A stretch of 64,000 nt of DNA from contig NW_026261571.1 of the NCBI RefSeq assembly GCF_000165395.2, positions 1 through 64,000 on the forward strand. The letters run 5' to 3'. The translations under genes were made by a program, and so were the position numbers. Positions 19,212 through 29,600 of this stretch are shown here, in pieces. Within the stretch, counting starts at the first letter, position 1, and every line of letters starts with the position of its first letter. The notes below the pieces were generated by a model. The model was given only the letters and a program-made list of their open reading frames with translations, did not search any database and was not told the DNA's origin. Source of the DNA: Babesia bovis T2Bo. Lineage: Eukaryota; Apicomplexa; Aconoidasida; Piroplasmida; Babesiidae.

Positions 19212-19550
19212 ACTTTTACCTTTTCAAAATTAGCTATATGTTTCCTATAATTACATTTTTTGCAATATATAGCTAACTTTTTTTTATAAAATCGTTATTT
19301 TGCGCATCTCTACATTTATTGTCATTAAATCCAAGTGTTTAGGGTAGGCGATTGAGAAAATTATATTTTGCTTTGTTGATTACTGGTGTAGGTATTTGAA
19401 TTAATTGTGGGATTGTTTAATATGTCGAGTTACTCATTCAATGTTTACTTAGAGCTGAGGGTTTTGTTGTTGCGAAATTATGTTGTGATGTCTTTTAGTC
19501 CATAGCATCTTACTTGTATTGTTTCGTTATTAGATATTTAGACAGTCATA
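19212..19550. other. Intergenic, right edge of the duplication
   Basis: The kinase 3' flank is shared with copy 1 up to ~19354; after that the sequence is unique. It is convergent with the UBA4-like gene. No gene is seen. Confidence 0.6.
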
Positions 19551-21338
19551 CTACGATAGAGGCATTGATATACCACTTATTGTGCGAATACCTCGACACC
19601 CTCCAGCGACTGAATAGCATTTGATTAATGTATTTGAAGTACAATTCTCAATCACCCTTCGAACTAACTCTGTTGCAGTGCGTGATGAATTCCCCAAAAA
19701 GCATATAAAAAAGATTAATGCACGCTGCTTCTTTTCGTTACCAAAGCATTTCTTGTATAAAATGTTCTCGAAATCCTTAGTCTTTCCAATGTACCTTTGG
19801 GCATCGTCGAAAAACAAATCGTCCATCATGTCATTAATGGGCCAGCTCTTTGCTCCAGTTAAGTGGCACATACTATAATGCTCCTTAGGCCTAACATCTA
19901 CCAACGATATGACGTACTCTTCACCATTTTGATTCAATATAGGACCTTTGTTGCCAAAGCATACCTTTACCAACCTAGGACCACAATTAGTGACGCTGGC
20001 CATGTAAATGTTCAAGAATGATTGGTTACTGATTGCAACATCGTCCTCTATGGTATTCATAACAGAACATTGAGATGGCAATAACTGTTAAATTTATGTA
20101 TGATGAATATGTTCCTTACCTCAAGTTTTATTACTGCATTATCACCACAAGCTATGGTATTATTTTAACATAACATAAAAACTACCTTTACATGATGAGC
20201 TCTTCTTTACTTGGATGCACCTAAACGGTCTAGTTACATTGATAGTATCGTAAAGTAACATGTAACCAGGTGATAATACCGCATTATCAATACCGGCAGC
20301 AAGTTTAATAACTTCGTTGGCCTATAAAATAGATACTTATACTGATGTAACTTACTTGGAGACATCCAAATATACCAGGTATGGTGCCTAGAACACCGGC
20401 AAAGCTACATGCTCCCCTGACCGATGTGATTAAAGGATTTTCTATTGGACAGATGCACTTATAACACGGAGTAACTTCCACATTCTTAGAACGGTTAAAC
20501 ACCATTAGTTGCCCTTGTGTCCCTATAGAGCTAGCGATTACTAAGGTCTTATTATACTTCACACAAGCATCATTGATTAGATATCTGCTTTGGGGGTTGT
20601 CTGTGGCATCCACTATTATATCATATAAAGGAAGTATTTCATCAGCTTCCGATACACCGAAAAAACGCTGATATGCGATGTATTTGCCCTGTACGCTATC
20701 ACAAACATTATGCAAACATACTTTAGAATTGATTTTTAACATGCGATTTGTAGCAGACAGAGCTTTGTTCATCCCTCGACTCTCCTCATCATGTATTATT
20801 TGTCTATAGCCACTAGTCAATACCAAAAATTACAATACCTATGGAGATTAGAAACTTCTACGACGTCGCCGTCCATAACACCGATGATACCTTTTCAGTT
20901 TCAATTCCTATGTAATGTACACATACCGATTCCACCCGCTGCAAGATATAACAGCAATGGTGAGCCCAGACCCCCTGCACCAATGACAAGCACGGCACAT
21001 GTACTAACAGCATCAACAATATGTGCAGCGTTCTTTTCTGCGTCACACTTTTGCAGAGCTATATATTGAGCACCTAGTCGTTCAGCTTCATCTATACTAA
21101 GAGCGGTGCAGAAGGGAATATCATTAGCATTACACGTCCTTGAAGATTTATTGTCGGGATAGCTCCTTACAGCCCATGGAACACGCGTAGCCAGTAGGTC
21201 GTTGCTATATGATTGTTTTGTATTTCTAACAGAACCTGTGAAACAGCCGTTTACAGGAGTAGCACTACTATTGATACTACTTGCTCGTTTGATGCAATAT
21301 TCAACCGTGGATCCATCTTCACCAACAGTGTGAGTCAT
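19551..21338 (-). CDS. UBA4/MOCS3-type E1-like adenylyltransferase with rhodanese domain
   Basis: Six exons: complement(join(19551..20084,20120..20151,20186..20321,20356..20803,20839..20890,20927..21338)), 537 residues; all introns are 34-36 nt and every phase closes. UBA4/MOCS3 activates the ubiquitin-like Urm1 for tRNA 2-thiolation and, in other organisms, MOCS2A for molybdopterin. Seen: the nucleotide loop VLVIGAGGLGSPLLLYLAAG; DGDVVEVSNLHRQ across introns 1 and 2; zinc Cys pairs CYKC and, across an intron, CKAC; and the probable thioester Cys in GACSFAGVLG. The C-terminal rhodanese domain has active-site loop CFLGNSSR with its Cys present. A ~100-residue N-terminal extension is unlike the family. 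Exon 5 is only 32 nt. Confidence 0.88.
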
Positions 21339-22123
21339 TGTATCAATGACGTTATTAGAGTGCGAATAAGACAGTTTATACTTCGTTACAAGTATATATA
21401 TATACTAATGTCAATGGACCACGATGTTGTTGAAATATATAACAAAACACACTGTACGCAAATCGAGCTGCAATATATTATGAATGAGTGTACTCTTTAT
21501 TATAACGGTGTTAAGACATAATATTATAAGTTATGTACCGGGGAAATTTAGGTAGCCTTACACCAATATACTGAACTATCCGTAATTACCGTAATATTCC
21601 ACACATGGACAATGCAAGTAAAATAAATAGTAATGGTGGATTAAGAATCAACATTTTGGTGTACGAAGTGTGGTATATATAATATATCTTCATGTTGGTA
21701 CACGACTGTGATATAAATAACACAAGTTTGCACAAAAAGTATATGAATAATACAATAAACAGTATGACACCAATTAAATTCACCAACGATATATATACAC
21801 ATAACGTTTATTACAAGAGAATAGTCACATTTCTAGGGTGATGTCGTTTTGTGGTTTCCTAATTTTTCGCATTAATATTAGTATTCTCGATAGGGGAAAA
21901 TAACTAGTTATTTACGTTTTATTCTTTGCGACATTCTAGTTGTGTGATTAACGTTACGGAGGTATAGTGTGTATGGCGGTGTATGATTTTTGTGTTGTGT
22001 GTATGGTTAAATGACACAAACTTCACTATTGTGTGATTAACTCTGCAGTCATATACCAAATACAATAAGTTCAATAACATAATTTGAACCGGGAATTTCT
22101 AGTTAATGGTTTTGTAGACAGTG
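21339..22123. other. Divergent promoter region
   Basis: 785 bp between the UBA4-like start and the J-domain-like start. It contains A+T-rich runs and TG-rich stretches (GTGTGTATGG, GTTGTGTGTATGG near 21968-22005), but no gene I can support. Minus ORF 21586-21786 is low-complexity and rejected. Confidence 0.5.
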
Positions 22124-24247
22124 ATGGCTACCGTGGGAAAGCGCCGCTTGATTAACACTAGCAGGCGTCGGCTATGTGTAGACTCGGATGACGAAATGCA
22201 GGTTGACAAATGTCCTCCAGCATCGGCATCGGCCACAACAACGGATGGACTTGATTCTGATGAGCCATATGTGAAACGACATGCCAAAACACCTAAATGG
22301 GCCAATCGCAAATCAAAATCAATAACTACGCAGTTTTTGGATAACTTTTTAGTGGATTTTACACCAGATGAACTTGCTGCTAAGCGGACGGTTGAGGTCA
22401 TATATGGCAGTAGCGGCTCCTTTTCATATACTTTCAAGAGTTTACAGGAATCATTGTTTTCATCTAGAGGTGAAAATGATCTTATTTTAAAATTTTTAAA
22501 GGCATTATCTGCCGTCGCTGATGAGTACTTCCTGTTGGATGTCTTGTCCACTGGTGAAAAAGTTGAAACATTGTCAACAGCACCAAATAAATCTCCTATT
22601 GTGACATCCACAATTACCAACTACGGTTTGCTTTTGAAAGGTGTTGTCAGGAGATTGGAAAGCGTTATTAAAATAGATTTAAATGCATCCGGATGGCATA
22701 AAATTGATTCAATGGTAAAGTGCTTCTTACTTGATGGCCTTCTTCCTGAATTGCGATCGTTGATACTGTCGTATTTCGACGAGACTAATGCGGGAATAGA
22801 TGAAGTGTTATATTCCTTGCGTCGTGTCAATGAGCTTGCGATAACACTGGATTTAGCATATGAAAATGTAGACGAAGGGATGGAACCCGCCGGTAGTGGT
22901 AAGCTAAATGCCGAACTGTGTATCGGGTTAACCAATCGCATTACTGAGTTTATCACATATTTACGTGATGCACGCAAGATTATTGCAATGGCGGTAATCA
23001 ACCGTCCAGAATCTGAAGGTTTGGAATCACTTATTAAAGTGATTGAAATCCAGTTGGGTATAAAACAGAACTTATCCGCCGTTGATGCAGTTAGCTTACA
23101 TACTAAAGTGGAAACTATCAGGCTTATTTTGAGTAGTGAAAATTCAAAATTCTTCGGAGACAGCGACCTCTCGTTGGACAGTGCCTTTATTAGGCAAAAA
23201 TTCGAGAATATATGTTTGGCTTTTGAGGAACAAAAGAGAAAGCAGCAGGAGGAGCAAGCTGAGTTGATGAAACGCTGCAAGTTGAAACGCGATGCGATTA
23301 GGTACATTCTAGCACGTGTTTCTGAGGTAGAGAACCCCAATACGTCCCTTGGTATAAAGCACCCGGGGTATATAGTAGGAATACCTCCTACAAAATGCAA
23401 CAATGAAACATTGAGAAAATGTGGGCGGAAGCTTAAGACGCTACTGCATCCGGATACTGAACATGATTTGGAGTGGAAGGAACGTGCAGAACATGCCTTC
23501 AAGGAGGCTTCTTTAGCACTGGAAAAATGTGCGAACTACTACACTTCAATACATACATCATCATTGAAAATGCCAATTCAACCACCCTTTGCTGCATTTA
23601 TTGGATTGACCCCTGGTAGCGAACCCAGTGGGCAACCTAATCCGGAATCCAATTTATCAGATACGGACAATATATTGACACAGCCAACGCTGTTGCTGTT
23701 ACCAGTGTTTGCGTTAAACTGTATGGATAGGAAGGTTGGATCCTTGAGTATAGTAATGGACCCTTCAACATTTACTTTATCTGGTTTTTCCAAACTTGGT
23801 AAGAACAAGCGTATGATAGTATACCTGCATCGTCCAACCCATGGTGATGAACCATCCTCTTTTAAAGTAGATCGTTCCTGTGTATCCGAAGTGAAACGCA
23901 TTTCTTTACCGGAAGCTGTCCATGGGAAACACCTCACTGCCCGGGTTGATGCTGTACAACCAATAATCTTTGGCAATGCCTGGAGATACTTTGTGGGTGT
24001 ACAGTTGGTTGGCGATATAGGTGCTTCACCCGTCGTATGGAAAAGTATATATGTTGAACTTGCCACAAAAGGACGCACTGTAGCCCAGGTCGGTACTTTG
24101 TTGTCAACTTTTACCGGAGCATCATTCATTGACCAAGATATTTTACAGTCACATATAGCACGTTGCCGTGACGGATCCAAGGTAGACGGCGAGTCGTTCC
24201 TACAGGATTGCGCCCGTGCGGCACAGCGTTGGGCAGATGAACAGTAA
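22124..24247 (+). CDS. Conserved protein with J-domain-like segment
   Basis: Single exon, 707 residues, first in-frame ATG at 22124. The basic N-terminus (GKRRLINTSRRRL) and acidic/Ser patches suggest a nuclear protein. Residues ~70-370 are mostly helical, with a coiled coil near EEQKRKQQEEQAEL. At ~415-475 lies a DnaJ-like unit: LRKCGRKLKTLLHPD (His-Pro-Asp at 442-444), then AEHAFKEASLALEKC, matching helices II and III of J domains. The rest (~500-707) resembles a beta-rich domain and is not recognised. J domains recruit Hsp70; a client or pathway cannot be named. No signal peptide or membrane span. Confidence 0.65.
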   Translation: MATVGKRRLINTSRRRLCVDSDDEMQVDKCPPASASATTTDGLDSDEPYVKRHAKTPKWANRKSKSITTQFLDNFLVDFTPDELAAKRTVEVIYGSSGSFSYTFKSLQESLFSSRGENDLILKFLKALSAVADEYFLLDVLSTGEKVETLSTAPNKSPIVTSTITNYGLLLKGVVRRLESVIKIDLNASGWHKIDSMVKCFLLDGLLPELRSLILSYFDETNAGIDEVLYSLRRVNELAITLDLAYENVDEGMEPAGSGKLNAELCIGLTNRITEFITYLRDARKIIAMAVINRPESEGLESLIKVIEIQLGIKQNLSAVDAVSLHTKVETIRLILSSENSKFFGDSDLSLDSAFIRQKFENICLAFEEQKRKQQEEQAELMKRCKLKRDAIRYILARVSEVENPNTSLGIKHPGYIVGIPPTKCNNETLRKCGRKLKTLLHPDTEHDLEWKERAEHAFKEASLALEKCANYYTSIHTSSLKMPIQPPFAAFIGLTPGSEPSGQPNPESNLSDTDNILTQPTLLLLPVFALNCMDRKVGSLSIVMDPSTFTLSGFSKLGKNKRMIVYLHRPTHGDEPSSFKVDRSCVSEVKRISLPEAVHGKHLTARVDAVQPIIFGNAWRYFVGVQLVGDIGASPVVWKSIYVELATKGRTVAQVGTLLSTFTGASFIDQDILQSHIARCRDGSKVDGESFLQDCARAAQRWADEQ

Positions 24248-24470
24248 TTCATCATTGGGTCATTTATTTCATTAACATAACGCTTATTTCACGAATTAAT
24301 AGTGTACTAATTCGACACGCAGTTTTAAAGAGCTGTTTGTTGGCTACAATTTTAAAACATTATTTTGCACTATAAATATATCGTGATAGATTCCTACATT
24401 ATACTCACTGATATTACTTAATATCTTTATAAGTTGCGTTCTAATGTGTTATTTCGGGCTTAGAATGATA

Positions 24471-25559
24471 CTATGACCACATAGTAATAGGGCGCATGAG
24501 TTTGATGCAAATATTATCATTAGAGTTCCTAGCTTGGTATATCATGGCGTCGTACTCCGTGATAAATTTAACGATATAAAAGAAAACAATGATCAATGAG
24601 CTACATACAGTCCCAGTTATGTGAAATAACATTAAATATCTATACAAATCACTTGGATTCAAGGTATCAAACAGTGGTTCATCATTCTTGGGAAGACGCC
24701 CAAGACACCCAAGTAGCTGACCCGAATGCCAATTTACGTCTAGTACGCTATGTATTATCATATATACACTTACCTTTGCCATCAAACACTAGTGAAAGTG
24801 CTTTGCATACTGCGATGTCCTCCACAGTACAAGATTCGTCATCATCGGATAACGCAAGTAATATCAGGCGTTTCTTTGTTAGATATCCCGGATTATTGCA
24901 TTCTCTAATCTCCTTTTTAGTTGTAATTTGGAAGTTTAGTTTACATCCAGCATAATTGTAGTGTATTATTCTACAATTCTTAACAGCATTAACAGCTGAT
25001 TCGTTAAAACGGTTCCCACACCAATGCCTCGGACTAACGATTGTCCATATCAAGCAACACAATTGAAGCATCGTTAAAGAAAACATGAGGACACCTGCGA
25101 TAGACGGTAACCATTTAAGGGTAAACCCCAATGTTTTAAAAAGTCTTCTAGATGAACTGCACTCATCTATGGAATAATTTGAAAATAGGTTACAGAGTCG
25201 CCCAAGTAGAATAGTAATTAGCAGCAAGGTACCTTCATTTGCTTGTTAAGGGTACTTATAGGACATACCAATTATTACCATTTCCACAAGTATTACAGAC
25301 ACAATGTTCTTCGTACTCCTTGCGGAGCAGCTGTAATTTACAAAGAAACTGTATTTAGAAATGAGATAATGTAGAATGAAGGTGAGTATGAGCCCTAATA
25401 TGAATCATTGTCATTAAATAGTACTTACCGACAACGAGAATACAACTGACACTGTTGTAGTAGAAACTGGCTCGCCAGAGATATCTTCGACGAGCCCATT
25501 TTATTCTAAAATCTGACCATACAAACAAACAGCGTCTTAGTAGTGTAACCATTATGCAT
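24471..25559 (-). CDS. Four-helix membrane protein with Cys-rich loop
   Basis: Five exons assembled by phase: complement(join(24471..24739,24774..25241,25279..25348,25429..25484,25523..25559)), 299 residues. Introns are 34, 37, 80 and 38 nt. Probable membrane helices: STTTVSVVFSLSFLCKL (early), GTLLLITILLGRLCNLF, SIAGVLMFSLTMLQLCCLIW and FHITGTVCSSLIIVFFYIV. Between helices 3 and 4 is a ~110-residue loop with at least six Cys, as in tetraspanin- or claudin-like layouts; between helices 1 and 2 is a short EEHCVCNTCGN Cys cluster. No signal peptide is needed. I do not recognise the family. The first exon (MHNGYTTKTLFV) is the least certain part. Confidence 0.55.
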
Positions 25560-25961
25560 TATTTCATATATCTATCCATCGTTTCTTTAGCATAAGGAAA
25601 CGATTCATGAGCCACTTCTAAGTGACTTTTGACACAAGCGGCACTTTTAGATACCGTTAAAGTGTACAGGATAGCCTGTATTGATGGTAATGGGTTGTAT
25701 ATCAATATTATAGCTCAGTTAAGCCAAATAAATCTATACTTTTGCATCATAAAACTAGTATTCAAAATGCAAAACAACAACGTTTGTAGTCAAACAGATC
25801 TACAATATAGTGAATAGTGATATATCGATAAAAACATTTGAATAACGTTGATAAACAGCCAACCACGCTGTTTATGTAGGCAGAAAGCGCCCAGTACGAC
25901 AATCATATGATGTGCGATGTTCCATATCTTCCATAACCATGAGGAGGCATATACTAATAAG
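25560..25961. other. Intergenic
   Basis: 402 bp between the SUMO 3' end and the membrane-protein start, both on the minus strand. It contains an imperfect inverted repeat around 25579-25602 (GTTTCTTTAGCATAAGGAAAC). No gene is supported. Confidence 0.5.
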
Positions 25962-26403
25962 CTAGGATGCACCTCCAGTTTGTTGTACCATGGCATCTAT
26001 GATATCTCCATGTTCAATACCAAGCTCCTCCGGAGTAGAATCACCTTTAATCCTATCACCGTCGAATAGGAATCTGACTGAATAAAACGTGATAGATGAA
26101 TCATTACAGTGAGATACCAAACAAACAGTAAAACTGAAATAGCTCCACTACTATACGCAACAGTTGAACATGATAGCAGACTTACCAGCATCAGGCGATT
26201 GTCCTAGTCTAACGCAGTAGGTTGACATCAATTTTTCCAATTTTGCCTTTTTCTTAATCTTGAAATATACCTCAGATCCATCCTGGAGATATATAAAACA
26301 AGACATGGTAATATTAAAACTCTAGTGCTGCACTAATACTTACCGGTGACCGTACTTTTATTTGTATATGCTCTGAATTCGGTGTTTCAGAAGTAGTTGC
26401 CAT
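25962..26403 (-). CDS. SUMO: SUMO (small ubiquitin-like modifier)
   Basis: Three exons, complement(join(25962..26077,26186..26282,26344..26403)), 90 residues. No single ORF shows it. Exon 1 ends HIQIKVRSP, exon 2 starts DGSEVYFKIKKKAKLEKLM and exon 3 reads VRFLFDGDRIKGDSTPEELG, ending in DAMVQQTGGAS. These are near-textbook SUMO strands. The mature C-terminal Gly-Gly is followed by Ala-Ser, so a SUMO protease must remove two residues before conjugation. SUMO is attached to lysines of nuclear and other proteins. Introns are 61 and 108 nt. Length is normal for the family, with a short N-terminal tail. Confidence 0.95.
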
Positions 26404-26629
26404 TGTTTGTAATGTTTATGTCCCGTAATATGTATAGACAAATGAAGTCCCAATATTACACCGAAGTTAAATCAATAAAGTCTGTTATTAACACACATCA
26501 GTACCATATATGGGTAAATGTATAATACGTATTGCTATCGACGCGCTTTTCGCTTGATGTAGATGTGTCAGTGTAGGGTAGAGGTAATTATACTAGCGTT
26601 CACTAACGTATTTATATACTAAAAATATC

Positions 26630-29600
26630 TTAAGCACATAATTGTTTCATGCGCGTATACAATGAATTAAGCCGTGAATCTCGGTACCGTCGGATGTCTT
26701 CAGGTACCGCGCTGTCTGCATTCTTCAAGACACTACCTATTCGATTTTGCAAAAAGCGAGCCACACTTGATTCTCGAAATGTTAAATGGTCCAATATAGA
26801 TGCCATCATGTCTATGAACAGTAAAACAAAATAGTAGGAGATAGCATTAAGCTCCTTTTTGCATGCTCGGTTTAGGTATTTATTTAAAAGCCGTTGTAGT
26901 TTTAAGTTGCCGTCAACTGTTATATCCCTTAGTTTATCAGGACAAATTCTATAATTGCCTAAGGCAGCTTCAATATCATCACGAAAATCCTGTGTGATTG
27001 AACTACACAGCAGTGCAACTATTGTTGCTAACACTTTTTTAACATGTTTAGTAGAAGTGACAGCTTCCAGGAACAAACGAACAAGTCCACGTATCCGTGA
27101 AGTTGTTAATTCGGATCCATAACCTAGAATAAATTCGTCTTTAGGAACTAAGCTATCGGGGTTCTTGCTTGCAGTGGTTCTATCTTCCATTGAACAGTTG
27201 CAGTGAGTGCCGCGTCCTTCGTGTAGTGGTGGACATCTCATACAATGTGAGAATGATTCAATGACAACAGAAAATAGTAAACCTTTGAGTGATGAAGCAA
27301 GTTTGGCAAGAAATATTTCGGTATCATTACGAGCAAGTGTTTTTAATACCTGCTCCGCAAGTCTTTGTGTATTAGCATCCCTAGATATGACATTCGAGAA
27401 CAAAAAACCCTGTAAAGGCTCAGGATTAGTAAGCCTGTTGATGACTATCATGTTACATATTTCCAGACTCATCACCAAATTAGCATTGTTTATTGAGCAG
27501 GATGCGATAATGATCTTTTCAACAAAAGCGTCAATAAAAATGCTCAGGCAAGCATCTATTTCATTACTACATTTGTTTATATCGGCCTTATCATGATCTC
27601 CAATGTCCAGATCCGTGCCTTTAACTAGCCTGGTGTATACATTCAGTAGCTGGTACAGTACCATCATTATACTGGTAACCATGGACGATTGATCAAACAT
27701 CCGCAATAAAGAGCGTATTCCTTTGATGCTGAGGGAAAGTACATTCTTTATATTAATAAGCATCCGAGCCACTGATTGGACCAACATCCCAGCAACGTTA
27801 TAGAGTCCTGCATCATAGAATGTATCCGATAAAGTAAGAAGCAAATCAAATAGATCCTGTGTTATAGAGCTATTCTCATGGAATATATCTGATAAATTCG
27901 CAAACTCAGCAATACACCCTAGTTTCCATGCACTTCGCAATAATACATTGTAAGACATTAGGTTAACAACATCCGCGGGATTCCTTGATTCCGAAGAAAC
28001 TAAATGACGCAATTGATCGAGGTATTCATACGACTCCCGAAATATAGACTCTATTTGTTGGGAGCACTTACCCAGTTTGACCAGTAGTTGTATTGCAGCC
28101 CTTGTAAGTGCAGGTGAGTCGAATGAAACCAACATGAGTGCATCTGCCTCAACCCTGCGCGGAATAGTCGTTTGCGCAGCTGCTATAGAAACTAAGTTGC
28201 ATATCAATACAATGAGATCGATCCTTGAAGAATCAATGTGCTCATCAACATCACAGCTCAAATAAGGTAAAAAGTAAGTAACGTGTGATGCAAATGCCTT
28301 TGGATCCGTTTGACCAAACAGCTGTAGAACACATAAAATTTCAGCAAGAACATGTACCGATGCACCTTCATTCCTGCGTAGTAGGAACAAATTCATTAAT
28401 ACAGACATCCATTTCTCAATGGCGCATTTCGCCTGCGTATCAGCAAGTGTTTGCAAACCCTCTTTTGATATTGCATCGGTACAAGCTTCTATCGACTTAT
28501 AATTGCTTTTGAAATGCAATAATAACTTTTCTATAAAGTTATCGTGTGCCTTGGACAAACTGATTTTGTACAGCACGATCTTTATATAACGTTCCGCTAT
28601 CTCAATGGCACCCACGGACATGCTACCCGTTTCATTTATAAATGGATGCTCCTTGGAAAATATGCTATAGCTCAAGATATTCAACAGAGCATCTCTTACT
28701 TGTGGGTGTTCCTTTTCCAAATCGCAGCTCCTTTCAGCAACTGCAGATACAGCTGCCATTGAACTCATATCAATGCCACGGCGACGTATGTAATTCAGAA
28801 TTGCCTTAATCGATTCTAGACGAACTTTCCAGTTAACATCCCTAAGTGATAGGAATACCTTCGACAAGAGCTGATCCCCGCCAATGTCCTCTGGTGTAAA
28901 GCTATTGAATACATCAGCTAATAACCTTGCCGCTGAAAGGCGAACGATATAACATTGATCTCCCATACACGCTATCAATAATCTCCTGACAACCCGATAG
29001 CTCATATAATCGTTATGCCTTTTGACGGTTGAACGTATAAAAGCACTCGCGGAAGTAAGTTGACAATAGTCATTAGATGTATATATAACGTTAGACATGA
29101 GCTTCCATATGGCCAAAAATGTATCATAATAAATATGATACAGTACTAAATGAAAGCATGATGCACTAACGTGATTATCTTGTTGATGGATTAGCCTATT
29201 TATAGGCAGCAGCATATATTGGGAAATATCTGGATCTATCCTGTCGTCATTGTTACGCCCCAACGTAGCCATAAACAACCGCCACGTAATCCTTCCGTAA
29301 TGCATCATTATATCATCCGAGATAACATCGGGATTATAACACCAAGACATGCTAGTATCGTTACTCTGTGGAGAGTCGTCAACAAGGTCATCCACATCGT
29401 CCATATCACCCAAGGCACTATCCGTACAACTCATCTCCTTTAGACCCAAATCTCGTGATTTGTTCTTCGGAAACCTAAGGGATAATGGTATAGCTGCGTC
29501 AGCGCCCTTACATGCCTTCTTAGATGCGTTGTATTTAGTACCTTTTGATTTTATGTACTTTTTGGCATTGGAAAACACACTCTCCGATATTTCGTCCGCG

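Larger units (their letters stand above)
12602..19354. repeat. Segmental tandem duplication, unit 2
   Basis: Second copy of the segment at 5674-12422, in the same orientation, separated from unit 1 by ~179 bp of unique sequence. Similarity ends after a shared GGTAGGCGATTGA at 19354-19355. Confidence 0.95.
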
